This document shows, in pieces, positions 1-6,586 of a stretch of 8,556 nucleotides of DNA. The DNA comes from Cohaesibacteraceae bacterium (GTDB lineage: Bacteria > Pseudomonadota > Alphaproteobacteria > Rhizobiales > Cohaesibacteraceae). The translations under genes and the position numbers were made by a program. Numbering within the stretch: the stretch's first letter is position 1; every line of letters begins with the position of its first letter. The stretch is from the NCBI GenBank assembly GCA_016764535.1, contig JAESRR010000068.1, positions 1-8,556 on the forward strand, given 5' to 3'. Under the pieces are notes generated by a model. That model saw nothing but the letters and a program-made list of their open reading frames with translations. It was not told where the DNA came from and did not search any database.

Positions 1-339
1 AAAACTGAACGTAACTGATTATATTATCTGGCATGATCCCGGGAGCGGCCCGGAAAATGAAATTTAAATCGTGTCGGTCACGTTGCAAAATGAGATAAAT
101 CTTCCGGTGCAGTTAAAAATCGCAAGTACGAGTCCCGGTCTGATGCAGAATTATCGTTCAAAAAATAGAATGCCAATGATATGTATACACAACAGTGTCA
201 ATGATATCTACATAATTGTGTAATTATAAGTACAAAAAGCCAGAATAAACAAGTTTTACCGCTATTTTTGTGTATACTTGATCGGTAGTTATAGTATAAA
301 ATATTTTATTATTATGTAATAATCATGAACATTGCCATG
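1..339. other. AT-rich intergenic region with no supported gene
   Basis: No convincing coding region is seen here. One plus-strand frame is open from base 2 to a TAA at 65-67 and could be the last 21 codons of an upstream gene, but it is too short to support. Bases 1-60 are GC-richer than the rest, which fits a gene end followed by a regulatory region, though this is only suggestive. The stretch from about 170 to 320 is very AT-rich. It holds a 25-base-period direct repeat (171-212) and two TGTATAC motifs (182-188 and 271-277). A weak promoter-like pair, TTGTGT (268-273) and TATAGT (290-295) with 16 bases between, also lies here. Confidence 0.5.
171..212. repeat. Short tandem direct repeat, 25-base period
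   Basis: The 17-base unit at 171-187 recurs at 196-212 with 14 of 17 positions identical. The shared core is CAATGATAT, followed by TA and A at matching places. The first copy runs into TGTATACA (182-189) and an ACAC-AACA-GTGT inverted repeat (187-198). A 25-base offset is about two and a half helical turns. It may be a paired binding site, but no regulator is identifiable. Confidence 0.4.
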
Positions 340-354
340 TTAACCATTTATTAA
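340..354 (+). promoter_or_regulatory. CtrA-type binding box TTAA-N7-TTAA
   Basis: The 15 bases match the alphaproteobacterial CtrA consensus TTAA-N7-TTAA exactly. The spacer starts with CCAT, so the left half also reads TTAACCAT, the known CtrA half-site. The box sits roughly 20 to 35 bases upstream of the inferred small-RNA start (about 374), the usual position for CtrA-activated promoters. The region is AT-rich, so a chance match is possible. Its placement before a small RNA and rcdA, a gene of the CtrA degradation pathway, raises the likelihood. Confidence 0.55.
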
Positions 355-373
355 TGTTTATGAGTGATTAATG

Positions 374-470
374 GGGGTGTCCAGATGATCTGGATATTGA
401 GTGGCTCCTGTCACTCTGTTTGACGCCTCCCTGTTAACTCCTAAGAGCCGCTTTTGCGGCTCTTTTTTTT
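374..470 (+). ncRNA. Candidate small regulatory RNA with anti-Shine-Dalgarno motifs
   Basis: About 97 bases fold into three hairpins: 381-393 (CCAGA/TCTGG, 3-base loop), 399-416 (GAGTGG/TCACTC, loop CTCCTG) and a terminator at 443-464 followed by a T run. Between the second and third hairpins is an unpaired stretch. Three pieces resemble the 16S anti-Shine-Dalgarno sequence: CTCCT (405-409, in the loop), CCTCCCT (426-432) and CTCCT (438-442, just before the terminator stem). Such C-rich unpaired motifs are typical of alphaproteobacterial trans-acting small RNAs that block translation starts. From memory, the layout resembles the suhB/mmgR (alpha-r8) RNA family, which is named independently of the suhB gene in this window. 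The family match is unchecked and the 5' end is inferred from the CtrA box position and the GGGGG run at 373-377. No ORF with a ribosome binding site covers it. Confidence 0.6.
443..470 (+). terminator. Strong intrinsic terminator of the small RNA
   Basis: A perfect 9-base stem (AAGAGCCGC at 443-451 with GCGGCTCTT at 456-464) closes a TTTT loop and is followed by uninterrupted Ts to 470. It ends the candidate small RNA and should also largely insulate rcdA from upstream transcription. Confidence 0.9.
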
Positions 471-517
471 CATCCTGGCAAGGGTTGCTTTACCATGTTC
501 AGGCAAGATACTTCATG

Positions 518-546
518 TTGGCATGACGTTTGCTTTTTTGTTTCAT
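518..546 (+). promoter_or_regulatory. Possible rcdA promoter
   Basis: TTGGCA (518-523) is separated by 17 bases from TTTCAT (541-546). The -35 is good and the -10 is poor (4 of 6). Because a strong terminator lies at 443-470, rcdA probably needs its own promoter between there and 627, and this is the best pair I find. No TTAA-N7-TTAA box occurs in this gap. Confidence 0.3.
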
Positions 547-626
547 ACTTTCCAATAGTGAAACAAACACGCCTGGCAAGTGTAATTGAGTATACCAGGT
601 CGAGAGACCCTTTGATGGAGACGGCA

Positions 627-1178
627 ATGAGTACGGACCAAACAGGCATTTCCAAGCAAAAAAGCGATCCTGTTGCATTTGGGAAGCATCTGGCGGACTC
701 CGAGAGTTTTAAGGCACTTTTTGCCGAGGGCATGGCGCTGGTCGAAGAAGCCGCAGGTTATCTGGATGGGACCGGGCGGGAAGCGGCGAAGGATCTTCCA
801 AGAGCCGCCAGCCTGACCTATGCAACTGAATCAATGAGACTGACGACCCGTTTGATGCAATTGGCGTCCTGGTTGCTCCTGCAACGCGCCGTTAATGAGG
901 GCGAAATGTCGTCCGAACAGGCTGGTCAGGAAAAGAACAAGGTAAGATTACACGGAATTTCATCACCCATGGATGGCCCGGGATGGGGAGAGCTTCCTGA
1001 AGCATTACGGGATTTGATCGGAAGTTCGGTCGCTTTGCAGAAACGCATTTGTCATTTTGATGATGTTATTTATGCGCGTAACGCTTCAGCGGTTCCAAAG
1101 GCTCCGGCTAAAAATCCAGTTGCCGATCAATTGGGCATGCTGAGCAGAGCATTCGGGGCACCAAGAGATTCATCCTGA
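627..1178 (+). CDS. rcdA: RcdA-family (DUF1465) ClpXP adaptor / regulator of CtrA degradation
   Basis: The 183-residue product matches the DUF1465 family, whose best known member is Caulobacter RcdA. RcdA is a three-helix-bundle adaptor that works with CpdR and PopA to deliver substrates, including the cell-cycle regulator CtrA, to the ClpXP protease at the cell pole. The recognisable core is at residues 28-89: GMALVEEAAGYLDG, then TYATESMRLTTRLMQLASWLL. It continues with a KVRL stretch near 105-108 and a short ENPV-like tail element (KNPVADQLG, 162-170). I chose the ATG at 627 because GGAG (617-620) lies six bases upstream. An in-frame ATG at 615 lacks such a site, and the open frame back to 495 shows no family similarity. 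The length is normal. The gene is monocistronic, between a terminator upstream and a bidirectional one downstream. Family assignment is by recognition of conserved residues; the CtrA role in this organism is inferred. Confidence 0.88.
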   Translation: MSTDQTGISKQKSDPVAFGKHLADSESFKALFAEGMALVEEAAGYLDGTGREAAKDLPRAASLTYATESMRLTTRLMQLASWLLLQRAVNEGEMSSEQAGQEKNKVRLHGISSPMDGPGWGELPEALRDLIGSSVALQKRICHFDDVIYARNASAVPKAPAKNPVADQLGMLSRAFGAPRDSS

Positions 1179-1204
1179 TTACACGTCAATAGTCGAGTTA
1201 AACG

Positions 1205-1234
1205 AAAAAACCCGGTGCATGCACCGGGTTTTTA
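1205..1234. terminator. Bidirectional terminator between rcdA and rpmE
   Basis: CCCGGTGCATGCACCGGG (1211-1228) is a perfect palindrome flanked by six As on the left and five Ts on the right. It can therefore end transcription on both strands. It lies 26 bases after the rcdA stop and 30 bases after the rpmE stop, which converge here. Confidence 0.88.
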
Positions 1235-1263
1235 TTTGGAATAGAGGCTTTGAATTAGTCGTC

Positions 1264-1485
1264 TCAACCGAGAAAGCCACCAAATTTGTCTTTAAAGCGT
1301 GAAACACGTCCACCACGATCCAGAAGGTTCTGGTTGCCACCTGTCCACGCCGGATGCGCAGTCGGATCAATATCAAGCGTGAGTGTATCACCTTCTTTGC
1401 CGTAGGTTGAACGAGTTTCATATGACTCGCCATTCGTCATTACGACTGTAATTTTGTGATAATCGGGATGAATGTCTTTTTTCAT
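1264..1485 (-). CDS. rpmE: 50S ribosomal protein L31, zinc-independent (cysteine-free) type
   Basis: The 73-residue product begins [10 protein letters not shown] and contains RSTYG and HPAWTG, which are L31 signatures. L31 binds the central protuberance of the large subunit and helps bridge the two subunits. The four cysteines that bind zinc in E. coli RpmE are absent, so this is the C-minus form, as is usual in alphaproteobacteria. It has the longer C-terminus ending [10 protein letters not shown]. The ATG at 1485 is preferred because GGAAGG (complement of 1494-1499) lies eight bases upstream and the protein then starts at the conserved MKK. A GTG at 1506 in the same frame would add seven non-conserved residues. 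The gene is convergent with rcdA and divergent from the ABC exporter; no clear promoter was found. Confidence 0.95.
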   Translation of the reverse strand: MKKDIHPDYHKITVVMTNGESYETRSTYGKEGDTLTLDIDPTAHPAWTGGNQNLLDRGGRVSRFKDKFGGFLG

Positions 1486-1630
1486 CTCGTAGTCCTTCCG
1501 GGCCACCTGGGCTCCAAATTCGACAAACGCCAGAAACAGCCAGCATAACCAGGTATTCAGCCGCGTTTATCTTTACGATCGGGTAAATTACTCACCCTTA
1601 AAATCAGGTGGCCAGCTATACATCAGCTAC

Positions 1631-1659
1631 TTGTACATGACAAGCAGACAACCTACGTA
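1631..1659 (+). promoter_or_regulatory. Possible promoter of the ABC exporter gene
   Basis: TTGTAC (1631-1636) and TACGTA (1654-1659) are separated by 17 bases, placing the start near 1666, about 33 bases before the ATG. The match is moderate. The rest of the divergent rpmE-ABC gap (1507-1698) shows no other clear signal. Confidence 0.35.
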
Positions 1660-1698
1660 AAAGGCAATCGGCCAACTTGATATGAAAGTATTTTGTAA

Positions 1699-3465
1699 AT
1701 GACAATTGACCCGCGAGCAGAGGCCATCAAATCATCTTCCCCGCTTTTACATCTGCTACCCTATCTGGGTCGATACAAGGGAACAATCGCATTTGCAATC
1801 ATTGCACTTACCCTGGCAGCAGCGGTTACGCTGGCGGTTCCTGCATTTGTCCGGGAATTCGTGGATAACGGTTTTGCTGATGATAGTCTGGCATCCCTGA
1901 ATGGGACAATAATGATATTGCTTGGTTTGGTTGGTATCCTCTCCATTGCAAGCGCGTTGCGTTATTACACCGTAATCTGGCTTGGTGAGCGAATTGTCAG
2001 CGATCTCCGATCGGATGTCTTTACACATTTGTCAAATCTTTCACCGGCCTTTTTTGATGAGGCCCGAACCGGCGAACTTACATCCAGACTGACCGCAGAT
2101 ACAACTCAAATCAAGTCTGCTGTCGGTGCGACAGCATCGGTAGCGTTGCGCAATCTGGTACTATTTTTTGGTGCATCCGTGATGATGGTGATTACCAGTG
2201 CGAAACTATCCGGACTGGTTCTACTGGTGCTTCCCGCTATCATCCTTCCTCTTGTTGCGTTTGGACGAGCGGTTCGGCGCAAACAAAGAAAAGCACAGGA
2301 CACTTTGGCTGATGCAAACGCATTTGCAACAGAAGCGCTTGCCAATATGCGCGTTGTCCAGGCATTCACCAACGAAAGCTTCGTGAGTAATCTTTATAAC
2401 CGTTCAGTCAACGACGCATTTGGTGCCGCAAAAGCTTCGTTTTCCTCCCGTGCATTTCTCACTGCATTTGCTACATTTGCAATTTTTGCCGGCGTGATCG
2501 CTGTTTTATGGTTCGCCGCACTGGACGTTAGACAGGGACTGATGTCTTCAGGTGAGCTCAGCCAATTTTTACTCTATTCAATTTTTGCGGCGGCCGCTCT
2601 TGGTGCACTGAGCGAAGTTTGGGGGGAATTGTCCCAGGCATCAGGCTCGGCTGAAAGGTTATTTGAAATCCTTCACGAACCGGTGGCGATCAGAGCTCCC
2701 GCGCGGCCAGCCGAGTTATCCTTACCAGTCAGGGGGCATGTGGAGTTTGACCAGGTCAAATTTCATTATCCCGCTTCAAAAGAACGTCGTGTACTGGAAG
2801 ATGTGTCGTTTTCAGTAAAACCGGGTCAACAGATCGCATTGGTCGGTCCTTCGGGAGCTGGAAAAACAACGATATTTCAATTGCTGCTTCGATTTTACGA
2901 TACACATCAGGGAACTATTAAACTGGATGGTATCGACATAACACGCCTTGATCCGGGTGATTTGCGGCGACAATTGTCCCTGGTGCCTCAGGATCCCGTT
3001 ATCTTTGGCACAAGTATACTCGACAACATCCGTTACGGGCGTCCTGAAGCATCAATTGATGAAATTATGGAAGCGGCAAACAGTGCGTTGGTTGATGATT
3101 TTGTCTCACGCTTGCCGGATAAATATGAAACCATGGCTGGAGAACGGGGCGTCAAATTGTCTGGAGGGCAAAAACAGCGTATTGCTATTGCCAGAGCAAT
3201 ATTAAAAAACGCGCCCATTCTTTTGCTGGATGAAGCAACGAGCGCGCTGGATGCGGAAAGTGAGCATTTGGTGCAAAAAGCGCTGGAGCGATTACGTAGA
3301 AATCGCACCAGTTTGACAATTGCGCATCGCCTTGCAACCGTAAAACAGGCAGATCAAATCCTGGTTTTCAATGACGGAAAGATCGTAGAGCAGGGAAGTC
3401 ACGACGATTTGGTAACACGGAGTGGTCTTTATGCCCGTCTGGCGACGTTGCAGTTTTCACACTAG
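1699..3465 (+). CDS. ABC exporter, fused permease and ATPase (MsbA/LmrA-like)
   Basis: This 588-residue half-transporter should act as a homodimer in the inner membrane, exporting a lipid or hydrophobic compound. The membrane domain spans about residues 20-320 with around six hydrophobic segments, and has the EARTGELTSRL element (121-131) typical of exporters of this class. The ATPase domain (about 345-588) has every key motif: A-loop tyrosine Y357, Walker A GPSGAGKT (383-390), Q-loop Q431, signature LSGGQ (487-491), Walker B ILLLDE with E512 as catalytic base, D-loop SALD (515-518) and switch histidine H543. Length is normal and no motif is damaged, so it should be active. The substrate cannot be read from sequence; lipid A or drugs are family possibilities only. 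The ribosome binding site is weak (GAAAG, about ten bases upstream). The gene stands alone, convergent with the OmpA/MotB-like gene, and no terminator follows it. Confidence 0.93.
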   Translation: MTIDPRAEAIKSSSPLLHLLPYLGRYKGTIAFAIIALTLAAAVTLAVPAFVREFVDNGFADDSLASLNGTIMILLGLVGILSIASALRYYTVIWLGERIVSDLRSDVFTHLSNLSPAFFDEARTGELTSRLTADTTQIKSAVGATASVALRNLVLFFGASVMMVITSAKLSGLVLLVLPAIILPLVAFGRAVRRKQRKAQDTLADANAFATEALANMRVVQAFTNESFVSNLYNRSVNDAFGAAKASFSSRAFLTAFATFAIFAGVIAVLWFAALDVRQGLMSSGELSQFLLYSIFAAAALGALSEVWGELSQASGSAERLFEILHEPVAIRAPARPAELSLPVRGHVEFDQVKFHYPASKERRVLEDVSFSVKPGQQIALVGPSGAGKTTIFQLLLRFYDTHQGTIKLDGIDITRLDPGDLRRQLSLVPQDPVIFGTSILDNIRYGRPEASIDEIMEAANSALVDDFVSRLPDKYETMAGERGVKLSGGQKQRIAIARAILKNAPILLLDEATSALDAESEHLVQKALERLRRNRTSLTIAHRLATVKQADQILVFNDGKIVEQGSHDDLVTRSGLYARLATLQFSH

Positions 3466-3510
3466 GAGTTGCGCCGTCTCATTGATGAAAAGACAGGTGA
3501 TATCAGGATG

Positions 3511-4539
3511 TCAACGTTCTGTCAGCTTGAGTTCGATACGGCGGTTTTTGTTGTTGGCTTCTTCGCTGTCTCCTGCTTCCAGTGGCTGAAATTCTCCAAA
3601 CCCGGCGGCAACAAGACGTTGAGGCGCGACTCCTTTCGAAGCCAGATATTTCACCACGGATATTGCGCGAGCTGCCGAAAGCTCCCAGTTTGAAGGATAC
3701 CTGGGAGAATTAATTGGTCTTGAATCTGTATGACCATCAATACGCAGAACCCAGTTTATTTCCTCCGGGATATCACGCTGTAGCTCAAGGATTGCCGAAG
3801 CTAGATTGTCCATTTCAACGGAGCCATCAGTAGAGAGGCTGTCCGACCCGGAGCCAAACAGAACTTCAGACTGAAATACAAACCTGTCACCAACAACGCG
3901 TATATCGGAACGCTGACTTAATATTTCGCGAAGACGGCCAAAGAAATCGGATCGGTATCGAGATAATTCCTGTACTTTTTGAGCTAAAGCAACATTGAGA
4001 CGTTTGCCCAGATTTGCAATCTTGGTTTGGCTTTTCCTGTCCCGGGATTCTGACGCGTCCAGAGCTTGCTCGAGAGCAGCAAGCTGCCTCCGCAAAGCCG
4101 AAATCTGTTGATTGAGTAACTCAAGCTGTGACATTGCTCGCTGGCTTATGTCTTTTTCTTCTTCCAGTTGATTCGTCAAATTGGTAATGCGTGTTGTTGC
4201 TCCTTCGGAATCACCACTATTCTTATTCAACAGATCTTCGAGACGATCTTTCTCACCGGTTAAAGCAGATAGTCCAATTTGCAAACCGGAGATTGTTGAT
4301 TGAAAATCCGAACTTTGGGCGCGCTCAAGAGCCAACAACTCGGTCAGGTCGGCGATCTGGTCATTCAGGCGATTGAGGACCGAATCCTTGCCGCTTATTT
4401 CCTGGCTAAGAAAAAATTGTGCCAGCATAAATAGCGACAGTAAAAAAATGATAACAAGCAACAAAGTCGCCATGGCATCAACAAAACCTGGCCAGTAATT
4501 GGCTTCATTGTAGCGGCTGGCGTTACGAGACAAACCCAT
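3511..4539 (-). CDS. OmpA/MotB-like peptidoglycan-binding stator partner with long coiled coil
   Basis: This 342-residue inner-membrane protein has a MotB-like plan. A short cytoplasmic N-terminus leads into WPGFVDAMATLL (16-27) and one transmembrane helix (about 20-44). D21 occupies the place of the ion-carrying aspartate of MotB, ExbD and TolR. Residues 50-195 are rich in heptad-like Leu/Glu/Gln and should form a long periplasmic coiled coil. The OmpA domain (about 210-342) has GHTD (269-272), NWELSAARA (284-292) and NKNRRIEL (330-337), with D272 and R291 as the expected peptidoglycan contacts. AGGGA lies about six bases upstream of the ATG. It follows the MotA/ExbB-like gene by 31 bases and is surely its partner. 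The coiled-coil spacer is longer than in flagellar MotB and no flagellar genes are nearby, so a flagellar role is unlikely. The cellular function is unknown to me. Confidence 0.88.
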   Translation of the reverse strand: MGLSRNASRYNEANYWPGFVDAMATLLLVIIFLLSLFMLAQFFLSQEISGKDSVLNRLNDQIADLTELLALERAQSSDFQSTISGLQIGLSALTGEKDRLEDLLNKNSGDSEGATTRITNLTNQLEEEKDISQRAMSQLELLNQQISALRRQLAALEQALDASESRDRKSQTKIANLGKRLNVALAQKVQELSRYRSDFFGRLREILSQRSDIRVVGDRFVFQSEVLFGSGSDSLSTDGSVEMDNLASAILELQRDIPEEINWVLRIDGHTDSRPINSPRYPSNWELSAARAISVVKYLASKGVAPQRLVAAGFGEFQPLEAGDSEEANNKNRRIELKLTER

Positions 4540-4570
4540 TATTCATTCCCTGCCGATCATGGTTTGACCA

Positions 4571-5644
4571 TCAGCTTTTGCTGTTTTCATCGCTTAATAC
4601 GCGAATGAGTTGTTCAAGAAGAATTTTGATATCGTCCTGTTGTTCGGCCTGGCCCTCGGCCCAATCCTGCATCAATTGCTGTTCACTACGGATATGCTGG
4701 ACCAGTCCCTGTATACCGTCTGCCAGGTTGGCCATGGCTGTTGAGGCAGCACGATTTGAACCAGCTACTGCAGTACCCCCTTCGGGGATAGTTTGGGCAA
4801 CTGCCCTGTTTGTTTCAATCGACCGGGACAAGGAGTTGATTGCACCCAGGAGGGCACGTGTTTCCGCGGCGCTGCTATGGGATATCTCATCCAGATCTTC
4901 CGGCTCTTCATCGTCCAGCGCCTCAATGTCCACCGCAGTGACTGTAGAAAGCCAGTCTTCAAGATTGGTATAAAAACGGTTTTGGGCCTGACCAGCCTGT
5001 AAATCGAGGAAACCAAGAACCAGCGACCCGGCCAATCCAAACAGGGATGAAGAAAATGCAGTACCCATGCCTTGTAGTGGCGCCGCAAGACCTGATTTCA
5101 AATCCTCAAATATAACTCCGGCGTCACCGGAGCCTACACTCAGAGACTGAATAGTGTCACCGACTGAACTGATTGTTGCCAGCAATCCCCAGAATGTACC
5201 GAGCAACCCCAAAAACACCAATAGCCCGGTGAGGTATCGAGCCAGTTCTCTTGCTTCATCCAGACGCAAGGCAATGGATTCCAGTATTGATCTCATTGTT
5301 TGCGTGGTGATGGACATGCGTCCGATGCGATCACCAAGCAGAGTTGCCATGGGAGCCAGCAAAACCGGGGAGCGCGTTACTTCGAGACCAGGGTCACCAA
5401 GTCTAAATCCGTTAACCCAGGAGATTTCCCTGAATAATCGAATGACCTGTCTAAATGAAAGAAATATGCCGATAATAAGAACAGATAGAATAACAATGTT
5501 CAGTCCGGGATTGCTTTGAAATGCTGACAGAATTTGTCGATACAAAACCAGTGCAACGAAACTGGAAACAGTAAGAAATACAAGCATACGCCACAAATAT
5601 ACTTGTGGACTTGATAACTTGTACGGATCGATCCCTTTGACCAT
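4571..5644 (-). CDS. MotA/TolQ/ExbB-family proton-channel-like membrane protein
   Basis: The 357-residue protein has four predicted membrane helices (about 17-36, 48-64, 137-158 and 190-213) and a cytoplasmic loop between the second and third. The third helix carries LGLLGTFWGLLATI (145-158) and the fourth GMGTAFSSSLFGLAGSL (192-208), hallmarks of the MotA/TolQ/ExbB family. T150 and T195 sit where the polar channel residues of ExbB and TolQ lie. The C-terminal cytoplasmic tail (about 215-357) is acidic near 240-252 (EALDDEEPED) and helical beyond. Unlike TolQ or ExbB, the tail is long, more like ZorA of Zorya defence systems, although no Zorya effectors are present. It likely forms an ion-driven complex with the OmpA/MotB-like product encoded 31 bases downstream. 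The leader upstream contains a large inverted repeat (5664-5740). GGAATG lies about seven bases before the ATG. Confidence 0.85.
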   Translation of the reverse strand: MVKGIDPYKLSSPQVYLWRMLVFLTVSSFVALVLYRQILSAFQSNPGLNIVILSVLIIGIFLSFRQVIRLFREISWVNGFRLGDPGLEVTRSPVLLAPMATLLGDRIGRMSITTQTMRSILESIALRLDEARELARYLTGLLVFLGLLGTFWGLLATISSVGDTIQSLSVGSGDAGVIFEDLKSGLAAPLQGMGTAFSSSLFGLAGSLVLGFLDLQAGQAQNRFYTNLEDWLSTVTAVDIEALDDEEPEDLDEISHSSAAETRALLGAINSLSRSIETNRAVAQTIPEGGTAVAGSNRAASTAMANLADGIQGLVQHIRSEQQLMQDWAEGQAEQQDDIKILLEQLIRVLSDENSKS

Positions 5645-5663
5645 GCTACTACATTCCGAATCA

Positions 5664-5740
5664 CGCGTTTCCTGTTACAAAATGAATACCCTGTTTCACT
5701 AAAAAAGCGAAACAGGGAAATGTGACAGGAAAGAGACGCG
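5664..5740 (-). repeat. Long nested inverted repeat in the leader of the MotA-like gene
   Basis: The outer arms TTTCCTGTTACA (5668-5679) and TGTGACAGGAAA (5721-5732) pair over 12 bases with one wobble. The inner arms CCCTGTTTC (5689-5697) and GAAACAGGG (5709-5717) pair perfectly over 9, around an 11-base loop. CGCG at 5664-5667 and 5737-5740 can extend the outer stem past a small bulge. It lies between the suhB stop and the MotA-like ATG, ending 19 bases before that ATG. No T run follows on either strand, so a stable RNA element is more likely than an intrinsic terminator. All four arms share CCTGT. Confidence 0.7.
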
Positions 5741-5755
5741 CGAGGTAACTTGTAG

Positions 5756-6553
5756 CTAGTCGGTTTTTGCTTTTTGCAGCAGGTGAACAAGATTTTTCTG
5801 AACCATCTCGTTACCTGCGCAAACACTGCCATTGGCTAAAATGTCAGTACCACCATCTACTTCTGTGATGTAGCCGCCAGCTTCTTTCACGATAAGAAGT
5901 CCTGCTGCTATATCCCAGGCGTTTAATCCCGATTCCCAATATCCATCGAAACGACCGGCCGCGACCCATGCGAGGTCAAGCGCTGCGGCACCCACGCGCC
6001 TGATACCCGAAACTTCATGCATGACTTTTTGCAATTCACGAAGATATGCATTGTGATCCCCGCGCCCCAAATGGGGAATACCGGTCGCGATTACACAATC
6101 ATGAAAGCCAACACGTTGGGCGACACGTAAACGGCGGTCATTCAAGAAAGCCCCGACACCCTTTTCAGCGGTAAAAAGTTCATCGGTTACAGGATTATAA
6201 ACAACACCGGCAACAATTTCGTTCTGTCTTTCAAGAGCTATTGAAATTGCAAACTGGGGAATGCCATGTAAAAAATTTGTTGTGCCGTCCAGTGGATCAA
6301 CAATCCAGCGGCAATTTGGGTCCTCGCCTTTGGTTTCTCCTGATTCTTCCATCAGGAAACCATAGGTGGGCCTGGCCTTTTGCAATTCATCATGGATTGT
6401 TTGTTCGGCCCGCGTATCCGCAATTGAAACGAAATCCCCCGGACCCTTTCTGGACACCTGAAGATTTTCAACTTCGCCAAAATCACGGTTGAGGCGCCTG
6501 CCAGCCTTGCTTGCAGCCAGAACCATTACGTTTAGAAGCGCGGAGCGCGCCAT
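5756..6553 (-). CDS. suhB: Inositol-1-monophosphatase family protein (SuhB-type)
   Basis: The 265-residue product is an IMPase, a magnesium-dependent phosphatase of inositol monophosphates and related substrates. The metal-binding motifs are intact: EESGE (69-73), motif A WIVDPLDGTTN (83-93) with D86 and D89, and motif B WDIAAG (213-218) with D214. Length matches the family. In E. coli, SuhB also joins the rRNA antitermination complex; whether this protein does so cannot be judged here. AAGGA lies eight bases before the ATG. The gene starts 33 bases after the efp stop, so the two are probably cotranscribed, and it precedes the structured leader of the MotA-like gene. CysQ-type phosphatases are related, but the sequence is closer to SuhB. 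Confidence 0.92.
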   Translation of the reverse strand: MARSALLNVMVLAASKAGRRLNRDFGEVENLQVSRKGPGDFVSIADTRAEQTIHDELQKARPTYGFLMEESGETKGEDPNCRWIVDPLDGTTNFLHGIPQFAISIALERQNEIVAGVVYNPVTDELFTAEKGVGAFLNDRRLRVAQRVGFHDCVIATGIPHLGRGDHNAYLRELQKVMHEVSGIRRVGAAALDLAWVAAGRFDGYWESGLNAWDIAAGLLIVKEAGGYITEVDGGTDILANGSVCAGNEMVQKNLVHLLQKAKTD

Positions 6554-6586
6554 GGCAGTAATCCTTAAATCGAGGAAGGGCGAGTA

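Noticed and set aside
2..67. C-terminal end of an upstream plus-strand gene
   Set aside because: Twenty-one open codons are expected often by chance and the residues are not recognisable. It remains possible.
571..599. Inverted repeat CCTGG/CCAGG upstream of rcdA
   Set aside because: Only five pairs with an 18-base loop, within chance expectation.
495..626. N-terminal extension of RcdA back to the ATG at 495
   Set aside because: It has no family similarity, and the ATG at 627 has GGAG at the right spacing. The extension covers the likely promoter.
3469..3693. Plus-strand ORF of 74 codons after the ABC exporter
   Set aside because: It lies mostly antisense to the OmpA domain coding sequence, with no ribosome binding site or recognisable product.
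4578..4973. Plus-strand ORF of 131 codons inside the MotA-like gene
   Set aside because: It is antisense to a well-supported gene, rich in Ser and Cys from frame shadowing, and resembles no known protein.
3511..5644. A Zorya anti-phage system
   Set aside because: Only ZorA/ZorB-like architecture is present. No ZorC, ZorD or ZorE gene adjoins, and the neighbours (suhB, efp) are core genes.
5689..5717. Intrinsic terminator after suhB
   Set aside because: The stem is good but no T run follows it on either strand.
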